Shown: in pieces, positions 46,967 to 57,900 of the stretch
Numbering within the stretch: the stretch's first letter is position 1
How the letters are laid out: each line of letters opens with the position of its first letter
Translations under genes and position numbers: made by a program
Notes under the pieces: model-generated
The model's input: the letters and a program-made list of their open reading frames with translations, nothing else
Databases searched by the model: none
Told to the model about the DNA's origin: nothing
NCBI RefSeq assembly: GCF_023278565.1
Contig: NC_064672.1
Location: forward strand, 4,340,001 to 4,404,000
Direction: 5' to 3'
Length of the DNA stretch: 64,000 bases
Source of the DNA: Colletotrichum lupini
Lineage: Eukaryota > Ascomycota > Sordariomycetes > Glomerellales > Glomerellaceae

Positions 46967-49472
46967 ATGGTTTCCTTCAGGACCATAGCTGCCGCCTTTG
47001 CCGGCCTCGCGGCTCTTCCCCAGAGTGTTTATAGTATGTATTTGGAAAGTGATGGTGTACTGCGAGGCGTACTGACGACGGCGAACAGCACACTCGACAC
47101 AGCGCAACCCGCTGAGTTATGTCACCATCCTCGAAGATGCCGTTTTCCACTCCCCTTCACAACACTGCCACGCCCTCTCGCACTTCGATCTTACTTTTTC
47201 TCTACACGACAAGCAACAGGAAATACGCCTTGCGCTGGAACCGAACGATGACATTCTCCACAACAATCTCCAAGTGAATTACATGGGCCACGACGGCAAG
47301 ATCCACACCACAGAAACTGTCGACAGGTTAGAGCACCGGGTATTCAGGGGAAAGGCATTCGTACGCCACGAGGGAAGCCCCAACGACTGGAGGCATGCTG
47401 GATGGGCTCGAATCACGGTACACCGAGACGGCGCGGAACCCATTTTCGAGGGCGCTTTCCGCATCGACGACGACCACCACCGAATCCAGACCGGAACCAA
47501 CTACCATGCGCGCAAGCACCGCGAGGACCCCGACGCTCCGGGCAAGGGTCGGAATCCCGACGAGTACATGGTGGTCTGGAGGGACTCGGATATTATCGAA
47601 TACTGGACCGACCGTGAGGATCTAAAGAAGAAGCGGGAAATTTTCGGCCGGTCTTCATGCAACTCGGACAGCTTGGACTTCAACACCGACTACAAGATCT
47701 TTGACGCGCGGGATACCGAACCCCTGCAGTCCGTGCCATCAAACTCTCTCTTCGGACGCAACATCTTCGGCAGGCAGATTGACGGCAGCACCGGTAACAA
47801 CGGCGCAGGTGTCAACCTCGTCTCCACCATCGGACAAACCAACGGATGCCCGACGACACGCAAGATCGCCCTCCTCGGCGTTGCTACGGACTGCACTTAC
47901 ACCGCCGCCTTCAACTCAACGCAGGCTGTCAGGCAGAACATCATCGATGTGATCAACGCCGCTTCCGAGGTGTACGAGAGCACATTCAACATCTCACTCG
48001 GCATTCAGAATCTCACAATCAGCGACGCCAACTGCCCTGGACAGGCCAGCTCGACCGCCCCGTGGAACGTCGCATGCAGCAACAGCGTCACCATTACCGA
48101 TCGTCTCAATCTCTTCTCGGCGTGGCGCGGTAAGTCCAACGATGACAACGCCTTCTGGACGCTCCTGAGTACCTGCGGCACCGATTCCGCTGTTGGTCTG
48201 GCGTGGTTGGGACAGGCCTGCACCGATGGAGCCCAGACATCAGGCAGCGGCAGTAACAATGAGACGGTCGCGTCAGCCAACGTAGTGATCCAGACGCCAA
48301 GTGAGTGGCAGGTTATCGCTCACGAGGTCGGCCATACCTTTGGTGCCGTACACGACTGCACTTCCGACACTTGCAGCAATGGCGATTCCGACATGCAGCG
48401 GTGCTGCCCCCTGAGCTCCAGCACCTGTAATGCGGGTGGTTCTTACATTATGAACCCGTCGACCGGCACCGGTATCAGAGCATTCTCTCCTTGCAGTATC
48501 GGTAACATTTGCTCCGGTCTTCTCCGTAACCAGGTCAAGTCGTCTTGCTTGACGAACAACCGAAATGTCAACACCATCACCGGAAGCCAATGTGGTAACG
48601 GCATTGTTGAGTCTGGCGAGGACTGCGACTGCGGTGGAACCTCTGGCTGCGGCAGCAACAGGTGCTGCAACCCCACGACGTGCAAGTTCACCACCGGATC
48701 AGTCTGCGACCCCGCCAACGAGGACTGTTGCAACGGCCAGTGCCAGTTCGCTTCCAACGGTACCGTGTGCAGAACGAGCACCGGTTCTTGCGACCCCCAG
48801 GAAACCTGCAGCGGCTCATCATCAACGTGTCCCAGCGACGAGCACAAGGCTGACGGTGATTCTTGCGGTAACTCTGGCGAGGGCCTCACCTGCGCCTCTG
48901 GACAGTGCACCTCTCGTGACCAGCAGTGCGAGACCGCCTGGGGATCGCGAACCAATTCCACCTCGGTAACCTCCTGCAACAGCGGCAGCTCAGACTGCAT
49001 GATCTCCTGCAACGTCCCCAGCATCGGCAACGGCGCCTGCGTGACGATGAACCAAAACTTCCTCGACGGCACGTCGTGCACGGGCGGCGGCAAGTGCTCC
49101 AACGGCGTCTGCCAGGGCGCCAACGCCGGCACCGAGATCATGGACTGGATCCAGAACAACAAGGGCATCTTCATCCCCGTCGTCATCGTCGTCGGCCTCC
49201 TGGTCCTCATTGTGTTGTTTAGCTGCATCTGCGGCGCGTGCCGGCGGAGCAGGAGCCGGCAAAGAGCTAAGCGTCTCAAACCCGTGCCCGTGCCGGCGAT
49301 GGCGCACAATGGCGGGTGGAACAGCTACGGGGGCGCGTGGAGTAATCCCAACATTCCTCCGCCACCGCCGGCTGCTACGCGGCCCGGCGCGCCTCCGCCT
49401 TATCATGGCGGTGATCCCTACCAGAACGGAGGTTGGGAGATGAACAGGACTCAGAGCGCCAGGTACGCCTAA
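46967..49472 (+). CDS. ADAM-type zinc metalloprotease with disintegrin domain, membrane-anchored
   Basis: The model is 46967..47033 and 47089..49472, 816 residues with one 55-nt intron. A signal peptide (MVSFRTIAAAFAGLAALPQS) leads into a prodomain starting HSTQRNPLSYVTILEDAVFH. The reprolysin catalytic domain has the zinc site HEVGHTFGAVHD (434-445), with three histidines and the downstream MNP Met-turn. A Cys-rich disintegrin domain (about 524-615, CGNGIVESGEDCDCGG) and further Cys pairs follow. Then come one transmembrane helix (GIFIPVVIVVGLLVLIVLF, about 715-733), a Cys/Arg stop-transfer, and a Pro-rich cytosolic tail. It resembles Aspergillus ADM-A/ADM-B. The family sheds or cleaves cell-surface proteins; the substrate here is unknown. 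In the disintegrin loop the usual E-C-D is S-C-D. The intron is placed by the prodomain match. Confidence 0.93.
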
Positions 49473-50334
49473 AGATAGGGTGTGACCTGGGACAGCTCAA
49501 GGAGGGAAGATACAGGACGGGACGAGTTGGTTATTACTCTAGACCATTGCATTACTCGGCGTTGGCGGTGCTTTTTCCTTATTTTCATTTACTATTATTA
49601 CTGCCCCCCTTTTGGATTCAAATTCCATCTTGGGGGGGAGCTTCGACGATTGCACATTGGAACCACGGCAAATCTATCTTTTGGACGGGATTGCCATTTC
49701 GTGTAATTATGATGACCAGAGAGAGGTCTGGGGTTGTATACCTACTCGTAGGATAAACCTGGCCTGACCGTAGCTTACCTAGAGAACGGCAGAGGGGAGA
49801 CACAGAATTACATAGTCCATAAGGTCAGCTGGCTGATCCGGTGCGGATACCAGCGGGAGACCGACATACGATCCCTTTTTCACATTGACGTTTCACGTAC
49901 TAAGAACCTTTGGCTGGTAGCTAGACGTGACGTGAACCCATTGCATTTTGTCTGACTAGAGAGAGTGTGTATTTCAGGATGCTGGACGTGATGATGACTC
50001 CGTAACTCCATTTACGCCGTGCTATTTCTCTTCTTCCTCATGTGCCTCGATTTGAGGCCAACCTCGTCCACTACAGCCGAGGGATGTTCCCCTCCTCCCC
50101 CGTCCCCCCACGTTTGGTCGCGTCAAGACCGTCCACGAGTTAAACGTCAAGGCGGAGCAAGCTGCTTCCCCGTAAAGATACCAATCCTCTCAAGAAGACC
50201 CCCATTCCCCAAATCTCAAAACCAAAGTCCCAACTCCGTAATCCCGCAAACCGCGCGTCAAAGAGTGTCATGTCATACGTCAGAGGCCGTCACAGGGTAA
50301 AAAAGGAAAGCGCCATGCAGCCCGTGGCCCGATG
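49473..50334. other. Convergent spacer after the ADAM gene
   Basis: ADAM 3' UTR and 3' flank of the next minus-strand gene. No supported frame. Confidence 0.45.
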
Positions 50335-51043
50335 TCAATGACGACCCATCCGGTCCCCTCCAGCGCTCCGCCGCCTCGGATCCCGCCGCGCCGAAGACGC
50401 CGACGCCGACGCCTTGCGGTGGTCCGACTGCTGCTGGCGCGTCGGCTCCTCGTCGAAACCGCAGAGCATGCGGGTGAAGTGGAGGCGGGTGCCGGGGATG
50501 CTCTGCAAAGGACGTCAGTTTGGTGCGCGATGTACATGGAATGAGAAAGACGGATCGAAAGTGAAAAAAAAAGGGGGAGAGAAGGGGAAAGGTACTCACG
50601 TCTCCGCGACTACACGCGTACATGGCCAGCTTCTCCGGATCCTCAAGCACAGCAACAGCCCAGAGCTTCCTTCTCCTGACCTCGTGCGAATCGCCATCGC
50701 CCACACCTCCCCCGGCCAACATCCCACCACCGCCGCCGCCGTGATGTCCCGCCCCGGGACCGAGGTGTCCCAACCTGCCCACCCCGCCGCCGCCCCTCGA
50801 AGGCGAACCCCCGGCCCCGCCTTCAAACTCGAGATCCGAGTCCGAGGGGCTGTCGCGCGGCGAGTAGGGGTCTTTCCCGCGCGCTTGGCGGTCGCGCATG
50901 GCGGGTGTGAAGGAGGGTGCTCCCGTTGCCCCCGATGCGCCACCGCTGCCGCCGGCGCGTGTTGTGGAGGTGGAGGAGGATGCGGAGGGGTGGTTTGAGG
51001 GGGAAAAGTAGGGGCGTTGGGGGGTGTAGTATGGTGCTGACAT
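50335..51043 (-). CDS. Unknown 203-residue protein, low-complexity N-terminus
   Basis: I do not recognise this protein. The model is complement(50335..50502, 50600..51043) with a 97-nt intron (gtgagt donor, ctttgcag acceptor). Residues 1-110 are P/S/G-rich and likely disordered (MSAPYYTPQRPYFSP, then glycine runs around GGGGVGRLGHLGPG and HHGGGGGGM). The only ordered-looking piece crosses the intron: RRRKLWAVAVLEDPEKLAMY, then ACSRGDSIPGTRLHFTRMLC. The tail is basic and S/R-rich. The splice is in frame, and the mixed hydrophobic segment on both sides suggests a real conserved core. The gene may be longer if a further downstream exon exists. There are no transmembrane or catalytic motifs. Confidence 0.6.
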
Positions 51044-52471
51044 TTTTTCCTTGCGTGTGATGCGTATGTTGTGAGAGTGGTTGACGGGTTGTGGTGTAGC
51101 GTGTTGTATGTGGATGAGTGAGAGACGAGAGAGGTCGCAAAGGTCGGTTGGTGAGAGCTCTCAGCTGCCAGGTCGATTAGGCACGGCGGCGTGTGTGCGA
51201 GGTTGGTCCTGCCTGGCGCCCGTTTCGTTCACCTCACTCAACACGCAGTCGCCTCGCTCGTTCACCCGATCGTCAAAAAAAAAAAGATAAACCCGTCTAG
51301 CAGTGTCCGAGATATCGCGAGCTAAAACCCACGTCGGATCTCAGTGAGACAAAAAGCACGCCCCCCTCAGTCGGTCGCGATCGTCGAGTCCGCCACGGGG
51401 AAGAAGTCGAAAAAAAGAAACAATGCGTTTTTCGAATCGTCGTCGAGGGCGGGAAGACAATGGGATTGAGACTCCGCACCTTCTTTTGCAATCAGAGGAA
51501 GGGAAACGGGACGCGGCGCACGGATGAAAAATGGAGGGGACGTCGTCGTTGGAAATCACACGTGCGGGGCACGGCATTGAAGGAGAGGCGCTGGCAAAAG
51601 TGTGTCTGGGGTTTCCCGTTCCCTCTACGCTGTCCCCTCCCCCTCTCCGTCGTCCGTCCGGATCCGATGCGGGGGCCCGGCTGCCATTTTTGTCACGTCC
51701 AACCAAGCCGTCGGTGATCTAAGGTAGGTAACTTTGAAGCCAAATCACATACCGTACATTTTGCATTAGAAGCTATAATGATGGTGATGTAGAATTTCTG
51801 ACATAGAGCCTTCCCACCATAGGCTGTCGCTCTTCATCACCTCGCGATATGTCTAGAACCACAATGGTATTCTGTAGTCCTTCACGACATCGTCAAAAAA
51901 TGACACACAAATCAAACCAGCGTCAAGTCAAGTGTCATAGTTTCCTTTTTCCATATCGTTTGGTATATACAGGCATAGTGTACAACGTGCTGAGCCCTCA
52001 AGTGTCAAAGTAAGTACCCCTCCTCCGCTGGCGGGACACGAGTACGTTGGAGAATAATCAGTCAACCAGAGGGGGGAAAGAGACCGAATCATCTACCACG
52101 GTGACATCTAAACCAACGCAGACGCCAGTCGTCCTTTCCAGAAACTTCAGTTGTAATGTGAGATGGAAGGTATGCGTATGCAAGAAGGCAGCCGGTTCCC
52201 CGCCCCAACCCCGTTTGTTGGGGACCTGTCTGAAATCATCGATAAACAACACCGCCGCGACGCCGGATAACTGCAAAAATTCGAAAGTGGTAAATGTACG
52301 ACACAGAATCGTTTGGTTGAGACTCTCGGAGGGTGGACATGGTTTCCCCTTTCTCGGAAGGTCTCGGTGGTTTGATGTTGGACTACCGAGTCTCTATAAT
52401 GTCTAACACTCCATTGGAATGCTTTGAACGACTTTAAGCGTGTGCCAGAGGGCACGGAACCTCTGTTTCGT
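51044..52471. other. Promoter of the 203-aa gene and 3' flank of SIF2-like gene
   Basis: The flanking genes both run leftwards. An A11 run lies at 51276-51286 and another A run at 51410-51417. Open frames to about 120 codons have no family resemblance. Confidence 0.45.
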
Positions 52472-54946
52472 CTACCGACGGAAGTTGATCACAGCCAGCT
52501 GCGCATGATTAGAATCAGGTCGCACCATGAGGTTTTGAGATATGACTTACTCTGCTGTTAGCTCCATAGGCGAGCCGTTGTCCGTCGGCATCCCAGCACA
52601 GACAGTGCTCATCCTCGTCCTCCGGCTCCGAGCTCGCCTTGGGACTGAGCCATCCGGGATGTGGCGATCTGCTCCAGCTCGCCCTTGGCATCGTGTGCTG
52701 CTCGCCAACCTTCCAGATCAGAATGCGACCGGCCGTGGCTCCGGCGATGAAAGCGCCATCTGGTGTGAATGCAATCGATACAATGGGCGATTCCATGGTC
52801 AGAATGGACTTTGGTTTTCCAGGCTCAGGGTCCTTGGCGTTGGAGATGATAATGGCGCAATCGTCGCCTCCAGATGCGACCAATCGTTCGTCTTCCGGCA
52901 CGACGGCATCATCCGGGAGAGGCTGCCACTGTACCGCCGTGATCGCCCCAGAGTGGGCCGTTATTGACCGGCGGTGACCATCTTCGTCCCAAAGCTACAA
53001 GGTTGAGTCAGCTGAACTTTCATGGCACAGGCGTTTCGGGACACTTACATCCAGGATGCCCTTGTCGCTCGCGGTAGCGGAAAGTTTTGATCGCCGGTCG
53101 TAGACAACCTGAGTAAATGTGTCGTCCTCTCGGCTCTCCAATTTCTTGTTCGGCACGATGGCCGTCTCCGTGCACTTGAGTGACAGCATGACATCTCCGC
53201 CGGTGAGGAGGAACTCTGTTTCGCTGGTCCACGCAGCATCCAGTGGCCAGCTGAGCAAGTCGTGATTCGGCAGGAAATAGGACAGTGTGTTGGACGTCAG
53301 GGAGTGATAGACAGTGACCAGAGCGCCGCCGGGTCCATTTGCGTTGCTGTTATCGGGCGCAATGGCGAGAAGGGCTGCATCGCTCGGGCTCCAACGGAGC
53401 TTGATCACGGGAGGGTCTGAGACGTCGAACTTGTCGACATGAGAACCGTCCTTTGCCCAGATGTGAACCGATGCCCTGTCGCCATGTTCGACGGCGATGG
53501 CAATGGCCGTTCCCCTACTATTCCAAGCAAGTTGACCTACTGTGGCTGTCTTGGGAGTCTCGTCGTCGATGAGACTATGAAACGGGCGATGTACACCATG
53601 CACGTGACCGTCGGGTTCGGGAGCTGGAGTGGGCGTCATTGTGCTTGAACGTGAGATGGTCCAAATTCGGGCTAGCGCATCGGTTCCAGCAGCCGCCAAG
53701 ATTGATGGGTCCTTTGGGTTCCACTCGCAGCGCAACAGAATGGGTGCGTTTTCACCGTTGGCTGGCGAGGGCGAAGCTCCAGGCCCGCCTGCGCTTGCAG
53801 CAGTGGTAGTCAAAGTCGTCGGGGCGCCGCCGTCGCCAGCGTTGTTGGTGGCACCGGCGCTGGAGTTGCCGTCATCGGGCATTAATCGCAGAAATGTCGT
53901 CTCCGTGGCCAATTCCTCAACTTTGTCGACTTGCGTGCCCTGCTCGGGGCCATCTGTTCTCGGGGTGGGCGTCGGAGCTTGCTCGCCTTCGAGAGGCGAC
54001 GGATAGGCATGGTTGTTGTCGCCATGGCTGTCTAGCTCCATGGGGTCCGTGGCCGCATCCGCCCCGTTCGTGCTCTCATACCCATTGCTCAGCCTGGGCC
54101 GCTTGCTAGGTGAGCCGCCATTCACCATGTGCTGCTGTTGTGGCCGGCTGTCAAATTGGCGTTTCCGAGTGTTTTCGACCTCCATCTCTGTGTCGTCCAC
54201 CTCGCCATCTGCGTCCTCATCCTCCTCAATTTTTTGAGGCGGTTGAGCGATCAATGGCCCAAACAACCCCACCTGCAGTGCTTCGGCCGCAGCCGCAGCA
54301 TCTGAAGGCACCTGCACGCGCAGAGAAAACGTTAGTTTGCCAAAGTTCGCACATTTTCCACACACCCACCCGTCCGTCTCGCCGCCGACTCGGGGTGCAC
54401 CGGTTGCTTATGACGCGGAAGGGAAGGGGGGGAAGGACAGCCGAGTGGAGCACAATGCCTTACCAATTTCTTCGCATGCTCTCTCTCGAGGGCATGGTAG
54501 CAGAGGCCTTTGTTGATGACGGACACCAAAGCGTGGCTCTTGACGTGATTTGCGAAGTCAAAATGGCGATGAGGTTGCTGAATGTGCCATTCTTTCTGGA
54601 ATTTGGCTGCGGTCTCTCGGTAGTCTGCAATCGTCAGAAAAAAAGCCCGTGGCCCACCACCAGCTGTCGCTGGCTGTACCCAGGCGGTTGGTTGTCACGT
54701 ACTGCCTTCCAAGAGATACCTGAGAGAGGAGAGTCAAAGTCAGCAGGTCAGCGATAGCATGAGGGCGCGAGGCCATCCGTCGAGAAGCGATTCATGAGAG
54801 GGCAAAGGCAGAAGGCGTGAGATGAGTGAGGCGCGATTGTGCGTGGAGGTGCGGCGGGCGGGAGTGGGTGAGACGCAAAAAGGGTGAACTCACCTCCAGA
54901 CGAGAAAGTTGACTCTGTCCGAGTCGAGGTACTCCTTGGTGACCAT
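52472..54946 (-). CDS. SIF2: LisH-WD40 protein, SIF2/TBL1-like (Set3C/NCoR-type corepressor subunit)
   Basis: The model is complement(52472..52498, 52551..52994, 53049..54311, 54464..54624, 54703..54719, 54894..54946), 654 residues. All joins are in frame, including a 17-nt micro-exon and an 8-codon last exon (LAVINFRR). A LisH motif opens the protein: MVTKEYLDSDRVNFLVWRYL then LEGNYRETAAKFQKEW. A long acidic, disordered linker (about 85-270) leads into WD40 repeats such as LLRCEWNPKDPSILAAAGTD, VGQLAWNSRGTAIAIAVEHG, AHSGAITAVQWQPLPDD and ESPIVSIAFTPDGAFIAGAT. This is the layout of yeast Sif2 and animal TBL1, which tie histone deacetylases (Hos2/HDAC3) to chromatin in the nucleus. Orthology is inferred from architecture plus LisH similarity. 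Confidence 0.87.
54703..54719 (-). other. 17-nt micro-exon of the SIF2-like gene
   Basis: The exon encodes (R)YLLEG(N) between introns with gtgagt and gtacgt donors. It is needed to connect FLVW with NYRETA and complete the LisH helix. Confidence 0.8.
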
Positions 54947-57900
54947 GCCGCTCGGCGCCGCTGTGGGCGGCGTAATTGAAAGGGGGTTCTTTACGAGATT
55001 TCGACGGGGGACTCGATGAGAGCCTTCGTGGGCGCGTTTTGCTGGCGTCGTCGGTCGAGGGGGAAGCGATTTTTTGCAGTCGTCGATTCAAGATGAGGAA
55101 AGATTGAAGATTGAGGAAGCCCGCAAGAGTGGATGAAATGGAAGGATGGGCGAATCTGAATCTGGCGGTACGTAGCCTACGTACCTTGTTTAGGCGAGAC
55201 CAGGCGTGAGGCGTGGCGCTAGCGCCAGCAGCCCAGTTGGATTCAATGGCGGGCACTGACTGGACTAGCGACTAAGGTAGGGGACTGCCTATGACTGACC
55301 GGGGGTGCCAGCACTGCAGCAAAGAGGAGGATGGATGGAATGGATCGAGGACGAGGAAGAGGAGAGACACCTGGACAAGATTCAAGAGAAGGAGAGAGAG
55401 AAGGGGAGCGACCTGACTGGCCTGGCACTTTGCGACTGCGACTAAGGTACCGAGTACATCTTTGATCTGGGACTTGGGACTGGGGCATGACGGGATGAGC
55501 ACGATACGCTTTTCCTCGCTCTCTGCGTCGCGGCTTCGCGGCGTTGCCTCCGCATTGCTTGCACTCACTGTCCCGTCTTTAGCTGCCACCTGCGCAGCAT
55601 CATTTGACGGATGGAAGCCGAAATGCGCGTGGAACTGGCAGTGGCATACTGGCTACTGCTACCCATACGTACCATACACCACGGTAGAGTACGGATACCT
55701 ACACTACCAAATACATACCATGGCTCACTAGCTGATGCACTCACCCCATAAACTTACCTGCCTACCGCCGTCCCGTCGATCACCAGCAGCTTTCTTTTCT
55801 CTGCTCAAGGTGCCGTACGGTTGCCCTCGACACTACCGCGACCACCAACGACCCGATGTATGCCCTCCGTCCCCATCGGTGCAGCGGCACGACGATGCAG
55901 TTGCAGGCGGCGCACGCACACACACACACATTTGCACACACATACGCACACACACCTGTCGCAGTCGGATCAGGAGCAGCAGGGAACTCGCCAGATGGGG
56001 GTGGTAGGGGAGAAGGAAAGGAAGAAGGGAAAGGGACCAGCCTGAGGCCCCGGACCCTGGTCGAGGCTTTGCAAGTCCCAGGCAATGGAAAGACTGATGA
56101 ACGCAAATGCCAGCATCAACCAAGACACACGAAATCTTTGGAGACTTTTCACACGTCTGGGCTTGCCATCAACTGGGACGGGAAGCTGGAGGAACAAGCA
56201 TACATACCTTACTGCGTCCCTACCCACGAAAGGTACGTACCGTACTTGTCGGGCGGGTGTGGAGCCGGCTCCAAGGCCCCAAAGTGCATGATCCAAGGTA
56301 CTTAACCTTCAGCGTACCTCTTGGACCGTTCCTCGAAATCACTAGCCAGTCAGCGATCCCATTGAGAAATCTGGGCCAGCCGCTAGGTACGACGACCACG
56401 ACAATGACGAGACGGCAGCCAGTCTCTTTGACTTACCCCGTTGTTCACTAGGTATGTGTTCCCATGTTTCGGAGCGCGGTTCTCTCGACTAGAATTGAAG
56501 AACGAAAAACTTGCTGCAGTGCCGGGCAGAAGGAAACGACGACTCGAAAGGTGCCTTCTTCCACCACTGAGATCAGGGGAGGTCCCAGAGAGAATTGTGT
56601 CTGGGGAGGGGGAGGCAGAAGGGGCGGGCAGCCTTCGAGAAAACGATAATTCTCTGCTAATCCCGTGGTCCCCCGTCCATCAATTTGTTGTTGTGGTCCA
56701 TCGAACTTGGGGTTTGGTGTTTGGGGCTGCTACTCAAGGCAGGGTTCCCGGGAGAGCCACATTTCGGGGCACTTTGAAGGTGGTCCTGACACCCCCAAGT
56801 CACAATGCCGCCCCTTGCGCTTTGTCCCAAGTACCGTCTCATACTCGCGCATACGTAAAAGTACATTTTACCTCTCTATCTTATTTTTTGCCCTATTTCC
56901 CTGCCTCGTGCCTTGCCTTCCAGGCCTGGGGGCCCAGCCGGCTGTGCGTGCTTTTTTTTTCTTCTCGATCTCGAGAGGTACAACTACGGAGTACGGAGTA
57001 ACGGGAGTACATACATAATGCGTCGCTCGCTTCTCGCTAGGCTTCTCCACGCTGTTGTGCAATGTGAGCACCGGGGATGGATCCTCCTACCTGGCACACT
57101 CCCATCCAAAATAGCACCGGCACGACTGGGTATCAAAAGTGCGCGATTGCGCTCAATCTCTTGCTCAGTGTGTGTCGATCTCTAGTCGTCTAGGTAGCTG
57201 ACTACGGGGCAAGCGAATTCTCTCCAAGGTGCACACGGATCGATGCCTAGGTACCGGCGTGCATATCGACGAGCGTTCATCGTGGCCGCACCAGAAGAAA
57301 AGAAGAAGAAGAAAAAAACCTCGATGGTTTCAGGGGTCCAGAACAAGCAAGGCACAGTGGATGCCGGGCTCTTCCTGACTGACAGACGTAGGGATACGGG
57401 CAGCTGGACCGCGACGGACAGAGGGCTGGAGACGTTGAACTTTCAAGGTGCTCCGTACTCCGTACCGACCATGACACAGGTACGGAGTACCTCGTACGTA
57501 TCCCAGGATGAATCTGTAGAGTCGAAAGATACATTGAAAAGTACATACATACACGGAGAGCGATGCACGGACTGGCTAGAGCTTTTGTACATGTCGAGCC
57601 CACCATCAAGTCCCACCTTACGTAAGGCGGCTCCCCAGTTTCTTGGATGCAATGGGAAAAACCGAAAACCTCCGATGTCTTCAACCCAGCTGATCTGCTC
57701 GTGCAAACTCCTTGACTCTGCCGTCCGTCATATCTGCCCATTGCGGGCGCCGCCGCACGTTCGCTTCTAGCGCATCTGCGCCAATCGAATGCAGTTTTTG
57801 TATCACCACTGCCAGTGACCAGTGACCTGCCTCCGTGCTCCGGCATCTCCCATCCCTCCTCCCCCCTTTCGAGTGACTTGATCCCGCTACGGATACCCAT

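Noticed and set aside
48443..49309. 288-codon open frame on the minus strand
   Set aside because: It is antisense to the Cys-rich disintegrin part of the ADAM gene and is explained by that gene's codon composition.
57243..57770. 175-codon frame starting MPRYRRAYRR
   Set aside because: It begins with a simple AAG/AAA run, contains TACGGAGTAC motifs, and shows no coding-type conservation.
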